DNA of 28,342 nucleotides from CAVALG01 sp045576295 (GTDB taxonomy: Bacteria; Bacillota; Clostridia; Oscillospirales; Acutalibacteraceae): positions 1-28,342 of the forward strand of contig JAZNGF010000006.1 in assembly GCA_045576295.1 (NCBI GenBank), given 5' to 3'. The first letter of the stretch is position 1. Every line of letters begins with the position of its first letter. Below are positions 1 to 8,444 of this stretch, one piece after another. The notes below the pieces were generated by a model, which saw only the letters and a program-made list of their open reading frames with translations, did not search any database and had not been told where the DNA came from. The translations under genes and the position numbers were made by a program.

Positions 1-40
1 GGTTCTTCCACTGAACCAGCCGTTTTTCTACAAATATTTT

Positions 41-73
41 GCAGGCTGTACCTTTCGGCACAGCCTGCTTTTT
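41..73 (+). terminator. Rho-independent terminator of an upstream plus-strand gene
   Basis: A 9-bp stem (41-49 with 60-68, GCAGGCTGT/ACAGCCTGC) is followed directly by five T residues at 69-73. It should end a plus-strand transcript coming from outside the left edge of the window. No coding sequence is visible in 1-181. Confidence 0.75.
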
Positions 74-122
74 CATGGGGACTCTTTATACAGCCCCAAA
101 CAAAGGTTATTTAACATCTTTT

Positions 123-173
123 AAGAAAACAACAAACCCGAACGTTTCACCGATTGGTAAAAGGTTCGGGTTT
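123..173 (-). terminator. Terminator of the tRNA-Leu transcript
   Basis: A perfect 10-bp inverted repeat (164-173 with 134-143, core CCCGAAC/GTTCGGG) lies just downstream of the tRNA on the minus strand. It is followed there by a T-rich run (complement of 123-136). It is placed to end the short tRNA transcript. Confidence 0.75.
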
Positions 174-181
174 GAATGCTT

Positions 182-268
182 TGGTGCCGCTGACCGGACT
201 TGAACCGGTACGGTATCGCTACCGAGGGATTTTAAGTCCCTTGTGTCTGCCTATTCCACCACAGCGGC
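182..268 (-). tRNA. tRNA-Leu (anticodon UAA), CCA encoded
   Basis: Read on the minus strand, this 87-nt sequence folds as a class II tRNA. The acceptor stem is GCCGCTG/CAGCGGC, the anticodon stem AGGGA/TCCCT encloses loop CTTAAAA with anticodon TAA, a long variable arm follows (as expected for Leu), and the T arm is ACCGG-TTCAAGT-CCGGT. The 3' end carries a genomically encoded CCA (TGG at 182-184 on the plus strand). It reads UUA/UUG leucine codons. Confidence 0.97.
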
Positions 269-286
269 TTGTTTTACAACAAAACT

Positions 287-315
287 ATTATATACATTTT
301 TATCGCCCGTGTCAA
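287..315 (-). promoter_or_regulatory. Consensus sigma-A promoter of tRNA-Leu
   Basis: The minus strand shows TTGACA (complement of 310-315), a 17-bp spacer and TATAAT (complement of 287-292). This is a perfect match to the vegetative consensus. Predicted initiation near 280 leaves only about a dozen bases before the mature tRNA 5' end at 268. Confidence 0.9.
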
Positions 316-379
316 CAAAAAATTTAAACTTATTTGAAGTTTTTGAAAAATTATTATTATATCCAAAAAACATAAACCA

Positions 380-409
380 AAAGTCGGCGAGCAATTGCCT
401 GCCGACTTT
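380..409 (-). terminator. Terminator of lepA
   Basis: An inverted repeat (401-409 with 380-388, AAAGTCGGC/GCCGACTTT) lies 17 bp after the lepA stop codon on the minus strand and is followed by a T-rich stretch. It separates the lepA transcript from the tRNA promoter. Confidence 0.7.
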
Positions 410-425
410 AAATAATTCTGTAATT

Positions 426-2231
426 CTATTCATCAAGTTTAAGAACCGCCATAAATGCCTCTTGCGGAACCTCAACAGAGCCGAGCGAGCGCATACGCTT
501 TTTACCCTCTTTTTGCTTTTCAAGCAGCTTTTTCTTACGGGTTATATCACCGCCATAGCATTTTGCAAGAACATCTTTCCTAACGGCCTTAACCGTTTCT
601 CTTGCAATAATCTTGCCGCCGATTGCAACCTGAACGGGCACTTCAAAAAGCTGGCGCGGAATATACTCTTTAAGCTTTTCGGCAATTCTGCGAGCGCGCG
701 CATAGGCGTTATCGGCATGCACTATAAACGAAAGTGCGTCAACAACATCGCCTGCGAGCATAACATCAAGCTTAACAAGCTTTGAAACCTGATAATCTTT
801 AATTTCGTAATCATAGCTTGCATAGCCCCTTGTTCGAGATTTTAGTGCATCGAAAAAGTCATAAACTATTTCGGCAACCGGCATTATATAGTGAATATCA
901 ACACGGTCGCCCATATATTTCATATCGATATACACACCTCTGCGCTCTTGGCAGAGCTGCATTATAGCACCAACAAACTCGCTTGGAGCATATATGTTAA
1001 CGTTCGCCGTTGGCTCCATTGCAGTTACAATTTGGGCCGGGTCGGGGTAATTAGTTGGGTTTGAAATATCAAGCACCTCGCCCGAAGACATTTCGAACTT
1101 ATAAACAACGCTGGGCGCGGTTGTAACAAGGTCAAGATTATATTCCCTTTCAAGGCGTTCTTGAATAATTTCCATATGCAAAAGCCCCAAAAAGCCGCAA
1201 CGGAAACCAAATCCGAGCGCGCCGGATGTTTCGGCTTCGAACATAAGCGAAGCATCATTAAGCTGAAGCTTTTCAAGCGCTTCCCTTAAATCGGAATACT
1301 TTGAACTGTCGGCCGGGTATACACCGCAGAAAACAACGGGATTTACCTTTCTATATCCCGGGAGCGGTTCATCAGCCGGATTTTCACAAAGTGTTATGGT
1401 ATCACCAACGCAGGCATCGGCTACATTTTTAATTGCTGCCGCAATATAACCAACTTCGCCTGCGCCAAGTTCTTCACATTCTTCTAAAATGTTAGCGCGG
1501 CGGCGGCCAACCTCAACAACATCATACTCGGCGCCCGTTGCCATCATTTTAATATGGTCTCCCTTTTTAACAGTTCCCGAAACCACGCGGAAATAAACAA
1601 TAACACCCTTATACTGGTCGTAATATGAATCGAAAATAAGGGCTTTAAGCGGCTCATTTGAGCTGCCCTTGGGCGCGGGAATTTCGGTTACTATTTTTTC
1701 AAGCACATCTTCAATATTAATATCACTTTTGGCCGAAATATATGGCGCATTATCGGCAGGGATGCCAATAATCTCTTCAATTTCATTCTGCACCCTTTCA
1801 GGCTCGGCGCTTGGTAGGTCGATTTTATTAATAACGGGCAAAATTTCAAGCCCGTGGTCAACCGCAAGGTAGGTGTTAGCAAGGGTTTGCGCTTCAACGC
1901 CTTGCGATGCGTCAACTATTAAAATTGCGCCTTCACACGCGGCAAGCGAACGCGAAACCTCGTAGTTAAAGTCAACGTGACCGGGGGTGTCGATCAAATT
2001 AAGCTCATATTCAAGCCCGTCGCTTGCAGTATAATACAAGGTAACGGCGTGCGACTTAATGGTAATTCCGCGCTCACGCTCTAAATCCATGCTATCAAGA
2101 AGCTGGTCTTCCATATCGCGCAGTTGCACTGTTTTGGTGTGTTCTAAAAGGCGGTCGGCCAAAGTAGACTTACCGTGGTCGATATGTGCAATAATGCAAA
2201 AGTTTCTAATTCTCTCCATTGGTACCGGCAA
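426..2231 (-). CDS. lepA: Elongation factor 4 (LepA), ribosome back-translocating GTPase
   Basis: Translational GTPase that binds ribosomes and promotes back-translocation or relief of stalled states, cytoplasmic or membrane-associated. The 601-residue product has the family's usual length. Visible GTPase motifs are G1 AHIDHGKST at residues 15-23, RGIT at 54-57, DTPGH at 81-85 with the catalytic His, and NKID at 135-138. The C-terminal LepA-specific region ends with a Lys/Arg-rich stretch (GGDITRKKK). The start is TTG at 2231: the AGGAG site sits 8 nt upstream of it, whereas the in-frame ATG four codons later would be about 20 nt away. It follows the deacetylase gene by 20 bp and is probably co-transcribed with it. 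A terminator hairpin follows. Confidence 0.97.
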   Translation of the reverse strand: MPVPMERIRNFCIIAHIDHGKSTLADRLLEHTKTVQLRDMEDQLLDSMDLERERGITIKSHAVTLYYTASDGLEYELNLIDTPGHVDFNYEVSRSLAACEGAILIVDASQGVEAQTLANTYLAVDHGLEILPVINKIDLPSAEPERVQNEIEEIIGIPADNAPYISAKSDINIEDVLEKIVTEIPAPKGSSNEPLKALIFDSYYDQYKGVIVYFRVVSGTVKKGDHIKMMATGAEYDVVEVGRRRANILEECEELGAGEVGYIAAAIKNVADACVGDTITLCENPADEPLPGYRKVNPVVFCGVYPADSSKYSDLREALEKLQLNDASLMFEAETSGALGFGFRCGFLGLLHMEIIQERLEREYNLDLVTTAPSVVYKFEMSSGEVLDISNPTNYPDPAQIVTAMEPTANVNIYAPSEFVGAIMQLCQERRGVYIDMKYMGDRVDIHYIMPVAEIVYDFFDALKSRTRGYASYDYEIKDYQVSKLVKLDVMLAGDVVDALSFIVHADNAYARARRIAEKLKEYIPRQLFEVPVQVAIGGKIIARETVKAVRKDVLAKCYGGDITRKKKLLEKQKEGKKRMRSLGSVEVPQEAFMAVLKLDE

Positions 2232-2251
2232 GGTTCTTTCTCCTTTTACTT

Positions 2252-2962
2252 TTATTTTTCGTTATAGTATTGCGAAAGCACCTCGTAATTGGTGCCGTAG
2301 AAAATGTCATCGTGCCCTGCAAGTTGTTTAAGTACATCCTCAAACCACTGCCAGCCTTCTTCGTTTCTAAGCTCGTATGCGTGCCCCCAAATGTAGAACA
2401 TTTGTGGTTTTTCGGGCTTCATCTCAACAAATTTTTTAATAAGCCCCGGTATTGCAGCCCCTTCTAAAAAGTGGCAGGTTCCGGGCAGTTCAAGCGGGGT
2501 TTCGGGCATATCGAACCCAAATGTGTTATTAATGGTGCGCGCATATAAAAAGCCTTCTTCTTTTAATATATTAACGCACCTTTCATCATACCAGCCGCCC
2601 GGGTATGCAAGGCCGTAAACCTTAGTGTTAAATAAATATTCTAAATAGCGGCGGTCAAGATAGATTTGGTTGCGAATCTCGTTTTCTTCAAGTTCGATAA
2701 TCTTTCTTGGGTGCATTAATGTGTGGCAGGCAATTTCGTGCCCTTTATAGATTTCTTCAATCCCCTTTGCAGGCAGGCGCCTAACAATGTGCTCTTTACC
2801 ATCAATAATATCAACACGTTTGTGGCTCGGGCACATAAGCCCTGAATTTAAATTAAAGGTTGCCTTCATACCGTATTTATTAAAAAGCTGAACTAAGCGG
2901 ATGTCTTCCTCGGTTCCGTCATCAAAGCTAAAGGTTAGCGCTTTCATTTTACCGTTCCACAT
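2252..2962 (-). CDS. Polysaccharide deacetylase (CE4/NodB-like), no export signal
   Basis: Predicted metal-dependent deacetylase of the CE4 fold, 236 residues. The motifs visible are FSFDDG at residues 11-16 (catalytic and metal Asp at 14-15), HTLMH at 80-84 (two metal-ligand His), YPGG at 120-123, and WGH at 192-194 near the C-terminus. CE4 enzymes typically remove acetyl groups from N-acetylated sugars of chitin or peptidoglycan, but here there is no signal peptide or membrane segment. The product is therefore either cytoplasmic, acting on a small substrate, or uses another export route. The actual substrate cannot be read from the sequence. The chosen ATG has a TAGGGGGC ribosome site. It is first in a probable two-gene transcript with lepA, driven by the promoter at 2999-3027. 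Confidence 0.85.
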   Translation of the reverse strand: MWNGKMKALTFSFDDGTEEDIRLVQLFNKYGMKATFNLNSGLMCPSHKRVDIIDGKEHIVRRLPAKGIEEIYKGHEIACHTLMHPRKIIELEENEIRNQIYLDRRYLEYLFNTKVYGLAYPGGWYDERCVNILKEEGFLYARTINNTFGFDMPETPLELPGTCHFLEGAAIPGLIKKFVEMKPEKPQMFYIWGHAYELRNEEGWQWFEDVLKQLAGHDDIFYGTNYEVLSQYYNEK

Positions 2963-2998
2963 GTTTCTGCCCCCTAAATATCAAAATTACATACCGAT

Positions 2999-3027
2999 AT
3001 TATAACTTTAAATTACACCATTGTAAA
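2999..3027 (-). promoter_or_regulatory. Promoter for deacetylase-lepA
   Basis: The minus strand shows TTTACA (complement of 3022-3027), a 17-bp spacer and TATAAT (complement of 2999-3004), 36 bp upstream of the deacetylase start. It lies back-to-back with the plus-strand promoter region at 3088-3135. Confidence 0.75.
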
Positions 3028-3087
3028 CAAAAACATAAAAATTTACAAATAAATTTAAACAAAAAAGATGAAAATTATTTTACTATA

Positions 3088-3135
3088 TGATATAATAACT
3101 TGTATTTGTATGGCTACTATAGTTTTTCATACTAT
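3088..3135 (+). promoter_or_regulatory. Promoter region of the 3177-12020 gene run, with an internal dyad
   Basis: An extended -10 element (TGA-TATAAT, 3088-3096) lies about 80 bp before the first gene, though no good -35 is seen for it. A second candidate is TTGTAT (3106-3111), an 18-bp spacer and TACTAT (3130-3135). An imperfect inverted repeat at 3112-3122 and 3132-3140 (GGCT..TATAG with CTATA-AGCC) overlaps the second -10 and could be an operator or a leader hairpin. No T-run follows it, so it is not a terminator. Confidence 0.5.
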
Positions 3136-3176
3136 AAGCCTTTAAATGTAATTCAAGTTGACTAACGGAGTTTTAT

Positions 3177-5291
3177 ATGAAAAATCTTGTTAAAATAATT
3201 TCATTTATGCTTGTTGCAATATTGTTGTTTAACTGCGCAATTACTAAACCTATAGCCCACGCAAACACAACCGCGCAAGAAATACCACCAATTAACATTG
3301 CCGCTATTGCAAACGTGATTGGTAACAACACGGTTAATGTTAGCCTTAAAATCACCGTTCCTGAAGGGGTGGATGTTGGCGGGCTTCAAGTTGAGCTTTT
3401 ATACGACACTGCCAATTTCACAACCGAAGACGACTTTGATTCCAACGGTGCCATAGTTTTCGTGAAAGAAACGATTGCAGGCGGTCAAACCCAAACCTTA
3501 AATGTTTTTTCCATGAAGGCAAATGAAGAAATCTTTACAGGCTATTATTATGTTGCTATAAATTCAGTGCTTGTGTATGATGATAGCGAGCAAAACAACG
3601 AACTCCCCTACACCACAAGCGATGCTGAATTTATAATTCAAGGCGAAGAACCTGAAATTTATGTTACAATGTCGAATACTGCTTTAACCCTTTTAAAGGG
3701 AAGCTCAAAAACACTTACAGCTACCGTTTGGCCCGAAAATGCACTTGATAAAACCATAACCTGGAATTCAGACAATGCAGCAGTTGCCACCGTTTCGGCA
3801 TCGGGCGAAGTAACCGCCGTTTCTGAAGGCACCGCTAATATATATGCAAACTGCGCCGACACTGCCGCTATTTGCACGGTTACGGTTTTTGAATCCAATT
3901 CATCGGTTGTTATGTTCGAACGCGCACCTTATAAAAGAGACTATTTTGTTGGTGAAAAAGCCGATGCTTTAGGCATGAAACTTAGAGTTTTCACCGATTC
4001 TACCAACTCTGTTGTTGTTGACAGTGGCTGGGAAATAAGCCATAAACCATTCGGCTCCCCCGGCAGCTATACCGTAACGGTTGATTATTGCGGCTATATT
4101 TTAAACTATACCGTTAATGTTGTTGAACCTTCTGAAGAATCTGCACAAACTTTAAGTGTATATTCCCTTCCCGAAAAAGATGTTTACAAAATGAGTGAAC
4201 TCTACTATGGACTTTACCCAAGATTATACGGCCTTGGTTTTGTTGGGGAAGACGGCCTGCCGAGGTATTTTAACCTCACAGCATCTAATATAACTGTTGC
4301 GTTATCAAAGCCCACAGTGAGCCTTGGCAAAAACACACTTATCATCACCTATGACACCTTTAATTTTTATGTTGACTTTATAGTGGTGGCAGATGACGCA
4401 CCGGACAGCATTGAAGTAGCATCAGCGCCTGCAGGTGCACCCATGTTCGGAAGCAAGGTTACATCGCAAAACACATGGGGGCTTTCGGTGAATTCCATTA
4501 CAGGCGGCGAAAAAACTGCTGTTAACCTTAATGATATCACCTTCCCCACACGCCGACTTGACACAGCGGGAGACAATGTTATAGAACTAAATTACATGGG
4601 TCGCCTTGCGTATTACACGGTTTATGTTGAAAAGCCCGGCGCAGAAGCTGCCGAAGGCATTTCGGTTGTGTCTGCCCCTTTGAAAACAGTTTACAAACCC
4701 GGTGAAGAACTGCAGCTTGCAGGGCTTTCGGTTGGCCTTTTATTCAACGGTTGCGTTTTTGAAACGATTACAAATTACACGGTTGACCCTATAACACTTA
4801 GGCTTGGAAAAAACACCGTTACAGTGCGCTACGGCGAATTTTCAACTAACTTCACCGTAACAGTAAAAGAAGAAGTTGTTATCGTACCAACCACCATAAC
4901 AAGCGATGTTTATGCTGTTGCAAACGGTTACCTCACAGTGTTAAATGCCACCGAAGTAACTGAGTTTATCAGCAATATAAACGAAGGCGAATTTATAACC
5001 GTTTTCGATAAAAACGGCAACGCACTTTCGGGCAGTGATTTTGTTCCCACACAGGCGCGCGCCGCAATTATTGACCCTGCCACAGGCGAACAAATTGCCG
5101 CTGTAACAGTTATAGTTATTGGCGATATTAATGGCGACGGAATTATAGATTCAGATGATTTTAACACATTAAAACAATATCTGCTTGGCACCTGCACGTT
5201 AAACGATAATCAAATTTTAGCAGCAGATATTACGCGAAACAAAACCACCGATATATCAGACCTTGTTAATTTAAGAGATATAATAAGATAG
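3177..5291 (+). CDS. Secreted multi-Ig-domain protein with C-terminal type I dockerin
   Basis: Exported 704-residue modular protein. It has a signal peptide at about 1-30 (hydrophobic core ending in a HANTTA-like site). A beta-rich cohesin-like module follows at about 40-155, then a BIG_2 Ig-like domain at about 158-240 (typical KGSSKTL.A.V.PENA...W.S.N..VATVS...G.V.A pattern). Four related Ig-like modules of about 80 residues occupy 241-635, two with the LGKNT.TV.Y motif. A dockerin occupies 649-704. Its first calcium loop is canonical (DINGDGIIDSDD). The second (DITRNKTTDISD) keeps positions 1, 5, 9 and 12 but lacks the Gly. Dockerins bind cohesins to dock proteins to scaffolds. No catalytic domain is seen, so a structural or binding role is likely. 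The ribosome site is CGGAG. It lies 27 bp upstream of the membrane-anchored cohesin-like gene, its possible partner. Confidence 0.85.
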   Translation: MKNLVKIISFMLVAILLFNCAITKPIAHANTTAQEIPPINIAAIANVIGNNTVNVSLKITVPEGVDVGGLQVELLYDTANFTTEDDFDSNGAIVFVKETIAGGQTQTLNVFSMKANEEIFTGYYYVAINSVLVYDDSEQNNELPYTTSDAEFIIQGEEPEIYVTMSNTALTLLKGSSKTLTATVWPENALDKTITWNSDNAAVATVSASGEVTAVSEGTANIYANCADTAAICTVTVFESNSSVVMFERAPYKRDYFVGEKADALGMKLRVFTDSTNSVVVDSGWEISHKPFGSPGSYTVTVDYCGYILNYTVNVVEPSEESAQTLSVYSLPEKDVYKMSELYYGLYPRLYGLGFVGEDGLPRYFNLTASNITVALSKPTVSLGKNTLIITYDTFNFYVDFIVVADDAPDSIEVASAPAGAPMFGSKVTSQNTWGLSVNSITGGEKTAVNLNDITFPTRRLDTAGDNVIELNYMGRLAYYTVYVEKPGAEAAEGISVVSAPLKTVYKPGEELQLAGLSVGLLFNGCVFETITNYTVDPITLRLGKNTVTVRYGEFSTNFTVTVKEEVVIVPTTITSDVYAVANGYLTVLNATEVTEFISNINEGEFITVFDKNGNALSGSDFVPTQARAAIIDPATGEQIAAVTVIVIGDINGDGIIDSDDFNTLKQYLLGTCTLNDNQILAADITRNKTTDISDLVNLRDIIR

Positions 5292-5318
5292 CAAAACCCA
5301 ACCAAAGGCGGAATTTGA

Positions 5319-6779
5319 ATGAAAAGATTTTTAGCAATATTAATATGCGTTGTTTTTTTAACAGGGATTTTTAATTTTTCTGCATCAGCGGTAGAAGGCG
5401 GTTTCAGCCCGATAGATAAAGAAATGTTACCAGGCAGCAGTTTCACCACAAGCTTTACCGTTGGCAGCGGAGAAATTGCGCAGGCTTTTATTCTAATAAC
5501 AGTTCCAAATGAATTAAAACTCAACAATGTTTCCGCCGCAGCTTCGGGTTGGAATTGCACCAAACAAAACGGTGGATATTACATTAGCCCTTCTAACCCT
5601 AAAAATATTATAAAGGGCTCTTCCCCACTGATAACCTTAAGTTTTGATGTGCTCGGCAACGCCGAACCCGGAAAATCAGTGCGCGTTTCATTAAAAGGCA
5701 CCACATCATCAACGTCTGGTAACGATTCAAACACAGCATCAGGCAACCAGGATGTTTCGGGCTCTTTTAGCGTTAAAATCGCCGCACCACAACAAACCCC
5801 AACCACCCCACCACAGGGGCCAACCCTTTCGGCGCTGGCTATCGAAAACGCGAAGATTTCTCCTGAATTTAGCCCAACCACATTTGTTTATGACGTTACC
5901 GTTCCTTATGAGGTGGAAAAACTAAATGTAACCGCCACCCCTTCAGAACCCAACTGCAAAGTAACGGTAGACGATACTCCCCTTTCGGAAACCGAAGTTA
6001 CAGGCGTTGCGGTAAGGCTTCGTTCCAGTGCGGGAACCAGTATGTATAATTTAAGGGTTACAAGAGAAGCGCGACAAAAAAATTCCAACAACAAACTTTC
6101 CAGTTTAGGCGTTGAAGGCTTTTTGCTCTCGCCCGTTTTTTCACCTAAGGTTACCGAATATGTTGTTTGGGTTCCCTTTGAAACCTCTTCGGTAAACATC
6201 TCGGCAACACCAGAAAGCGAATATTCTAACATAAACATTGTTGGAGCTGATAATTTAAAACCGGGCAAATTCAACGCCATTACAGTGAGCTGCACCTCTG
6301 AAAGCGGCCTTATAAATGAATACTATATTTCGGTATACCGCGCTGCCGAAGGTGAAGGAATAACCGGCACCTTCGCCGATAAAGAAACCGATTCAGAACA
6401 AAAAATCAACCCGTCTTCCACCGAAATCGGTAATGATAAGAGCGGAAAACAAACCCAAAAAAGCAGCCCTGTTTTACCATTCGCCTTAGGGTTTGTGATT
6501 GGCGCAGTAATAGCTTTTGGCGTTTTGTTAGCCTTTGTTAAGGGTTGGTTTAAAAAGCTTTTCCCGTCACACAAAGAAAGAGAGGCTAAAACCGACAACT
6601 TGTTCTTTAGTGAAAACGAAGAGACGCCTACAACCGAAAGTGATACTGTGCAAAACATAAACACAGATAACAAGACCGAACCGCAAAAATCAAAATCAGA
6701 ATCAGAATTAGAATTAGAACCAGATCAAAGCACCAATGGTTCACTTTTTGATGATTTATCAGAAGACGATAATATATAA
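5319..6779 (+). CDS. Membrane-anchored protein with cohesin-like and two cadherin-like beta-sandwich domains
   Basis: Predicted surface protein of 486 residues. It has a signal peptide (1-25, ending FSASA). A beta-rich module at about 28-155 has the look of a cohesin (periodic hydrophobic strands, LITLSFDVLG near its end). A Thr/Pro/Gln linker follows, then two cadherin-like beta-sandwich repeats at about 168-250 and 260-345 (each with LS.L.........SP.FSP....Y.V.VP). One transmembrane helix lies at about 385-408, followed by Lys residues and a cytoplasmic tail of about 75 residues rich in Glu/Asp. The layout puts the binding modules outside the membrane, anchored by the helix. Ribosome site GGCGG 7 nt before ATG. 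The cohesin call rests on fold pattern only. The neighbour upstream carries a dockerin, which makes a docking pair plausible but unproven. Confidence 0.75.
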   Translation: MKRFLAILICVVFLTGIFNFSASAVEGGFSPIDKEMLPGSSFTTSFTVGSGEIAQAFILITVPNELKLNNVSAAASGWNCTKQNGGYYISPSNPKNIIKGSSPLITLSFDVLGNAEPGKSVRVSLKGTTSSTSGNDSNTASGNQDVSGSFSVKIAAPQQTPTTPPQGPTLSALAIENAKISPEFSPTTFVYDVTVPYEVEKLNVTATPSEPNCKVTVDDTPLSETEVTGVAVRLRSSAGTSMYNLRVTREARQKNSNNKLSSLGVEGFLLSPVFSPKVTEYVVWVPFETSSVNISATPESEYSNINIVGADNLKPGKFNAITVSCTSESGLINEYYISVYRAAEGEGITGTFADKETDSEQKINPSSTEIGNDKSGKQTQKSSPVLPFALGFVIGAVIAFGVLLAFVKGWFKKLFPSHKEREAKTDNLFFSENEETPTTESDTVQNINTDNKTEPQKSKSESELELEPDQSTNGSLFDDLSEDDNI

Positions 6780-6819
6780 ACCTTAAACTAAAAGACAGCC
6801 AATGTTTGGGGGAATTGCC

Positions 6820-7719
6820 TTGAATAAAACCATTCTATTTATTATGAACCCGGCTGCAGGACAAAAACGCGCAGCCAAATATTTAGCCGACATACTTACC
6901 CTTTTTTCAAATGAAGGGTTTGAAACTATTGCCTATATGACACGCGCAAAAGGAGATGCAACCGAAATTGCCGCCGAAAATGCCCACCGCGCCGATATTG
7001 TGGTGTGCTCAGGTGGCGATGGCACCTTGAACGAGGTTATCACCGGAATGCTTCAAAGCGGAACCAAGAAACCTATTGGATACATCCCATCGGGCAGCAC
7101 TAACGATTTTGCAAATTCTTTGGGGCTTTCGAAAAACATTTTGCAAGCTGCAAAGATGGCAGTTTGCGGAACACCAAAAACCTTAGATGCAGGAAAATTT
7201 GGAGATAAGTATTTTTCATACGTTGCATCTTTCGGGGCATTTACCAAGGCATCCTATTCAACCTCACAATCGGTTAAAAATGCACTTGGGCATTTGGCTT
7301 ATATTCTTGAAGGTATTAAAGATATTCCCAACATAAAACCAATCCACGCAAGATTCGAGGCCGACGATAAGGTTTTTGAAGGAGATTATATTTTCTGCGC
7401 CGTTAGCAACTCAACCTCGGTTGGAGGTATATTTAACCTTTCAAAGGATGACGTTAGCCTGAACGACGGAATGTTAGAGGTGATGCTTGTGAAGTCACCT
7501 AAAAACCCTAATGAACTCAGCCGAATAATATTTGCATTTACCAACAAAACCTATGCCAGTTGCGATTTGATTGATTTCGTAAGTGCTAAAAAAATAAATG
7601 TTGTAACAGATATAGAAGTGCCCTGGACTATTGACGGTGAGTACGGAGACACACAAACCGAAATAACCATCGAAAACCTATATCACGCAATTGAAGTAAT
7701 GGGAAAGCGAGAGGAATAA
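6820..7719 (+). CDS. Diacylglycerol kinase family lipid kinase (DgkB/YegS-like)
   Basis: Soluble lipid kinase of the DAGK/YegS/LCB5 superfamily, expected to phosphorylate diacylglycerol or a related lipid at the inner membrane face and return it to phospholipid synthesis. Visible motifs are NPAAG at the N-terminus (residues 9-13), GGDGT at 65-69 (nucleotide binding), PSGSTNDF at 90-97 and IDGE near the C-terminus. The length, 299 residues, suits the family. The start is set to TTG at 6820, because GGGGGA sits 7 nt upstream. The in-frame ATG at 6802 has no ribosome site and its own codons contain this Shine-Dalgarno. It is followed after 4 bp by mtnN, so co-transcription is likely. The exact lipid substrate is not determinable from the sequence. 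Confidence 0.9.
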   Translation: MNKTILFIMNPAAGQKRAAKYLADILTLFSNEGFETIAYMTRAKGDATEIAAENAHRADIVVCSGGDGTLNEVITGMLQSGTKKPIGYIPSGSTNDFANSLGLSKNILQAAKMAVCGTPKTLDAGKFGDKYFSYVASFGAFTKASYSTSQSVKNALGHLAYILEGIKDIPNIKPIHARFEADDKVFEGDYIFCAVSNSTSVGGIFNLSKDDVSLNDGMLEVMLVKSPKNPNELSRIIFAFTNKTYASCDLIDFVSAKKINVVTDIEVPWTIDGEYGDTQTEITIENLYHAIEVMGKREE

Positions 7720-7723
7720 TAAG

Positions 7724-8425
7724 ATGGGAACAATAGCTATTATTGCCGCAATGCCCGAAGAAGTGGCTGAAGTAAAAAACAAAATGACCGATATAAAAAC
7801 CGAACAGCATTTCGGCAAAGAGTTCACTCGCGGCCTGCTTTCAGGCAAGGAATGTGTTTTAGCCGAAAGCGGTGTGGGCAAGGTTAATGCTGCAGGTGTT
7901 ACACAGTTCATAATTGATAAATACGAACCCGAAGCCGTTATTAACGTTGGATCTGCCGGGGCTGTAGAACCGAACGCTCGACTTGGCGATGTTGTTGTAT
8001 CATCCTCCTGTGTTCAGCACGATTTTGATATTACAGCCTTCGGCCGCGAAAAAGGCTTTATTACAGGGGTTGGTAAAAACATCGAAGCCAACCAAAGGCT
8101 TGTAGATATAATTGAAACCACTTCTCGCTCGCAAAACGGCGAATACAACGTGTTTAAAGGCGTTATAGCATCGGGCGACTGCTTTGTTTCAACCGCTGAA
8201 AAAAAGGTGGAGATACATAATGAATTCGGCGCCCTTTGCGTTGAAATGGAAGGCGCCGCAGTTGCGCAGATATGCAAAACACGCGGTGTTCCGTTTGTGG
8301 TGGTAAGGTCGATAAGTGATACTCTTGAGGGCGATATAACCCTCACATTTGAAGAATTTTTAGTGTTGTCATCAAAGCGTTGCGCTGCAGCGCTTGAAAA
8401 AGCCGCAAGGCTTATAAATTTATAA
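7724..8425 (+). CDS. mtnN: 5'-methylthioadenosine/S-adenosylhomocysteine nucleosidase
   Basis: Hydrolyses the glycosidic bond of MTA and SAH, releasing adenine plus methylthioribose or S-ribosylhomocysteine. This is the step for methyl-cycle detoxification and for making the LuxS substrate. The 233-residue product matches the family length. The N-terminus is IAIIAAMPEEV, with the Glu equivalent to the catalytic base region. GSAGA follows, then VEMEGAAVAQ (residues 173-182, substrate-binding Glu), and SDT with the catalytic Asp at residue 199. The ribosome site is GAGGAA before ATG. It is inserted between a lipid kinase and mscL in a tightly spaced run, with no metabolic partner (luxS, for example) alongside. 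Confidence 0.96.
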   Translation: MGTIAIIAAMPEEVAEVKNKMTDIKTEQHFGKEFTRGLLSGKECVLAESGVGKVNAAGVTQFIIDKYEPEAVINVGSAGAVEPNARLGDVVVSSSCVQHDFDITAFGREKGFITGVGKNIEANQRLVDIIETTSRSQNGEYNVFKGVIASGDCFVSTAEKKVEIHNEFGALCVEMEGAAVAQICKTRGVPFVVVRSISDTLEGDITLTFEEFLVLSSKRCAAALEKAARLINL

Positions 8426-8444
8426 AAATAAAAGGGTGGTAGAA

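Noticed and set aside
243..785. Plus-strand open frame of 180 codons
   Set aside because: It runs across the tRNA-Leu 5' end, its promoter and the lepA 3' end on the opposite strand; it is a shadow with low-complexity composition.
5319..6779. Reading the cohesin-like membrane protein as a sortase substrate
   Set aside because: There is no LPXTG-like motif before the helix, and about 75 residues follow it, far too long for a sorting signal tail.
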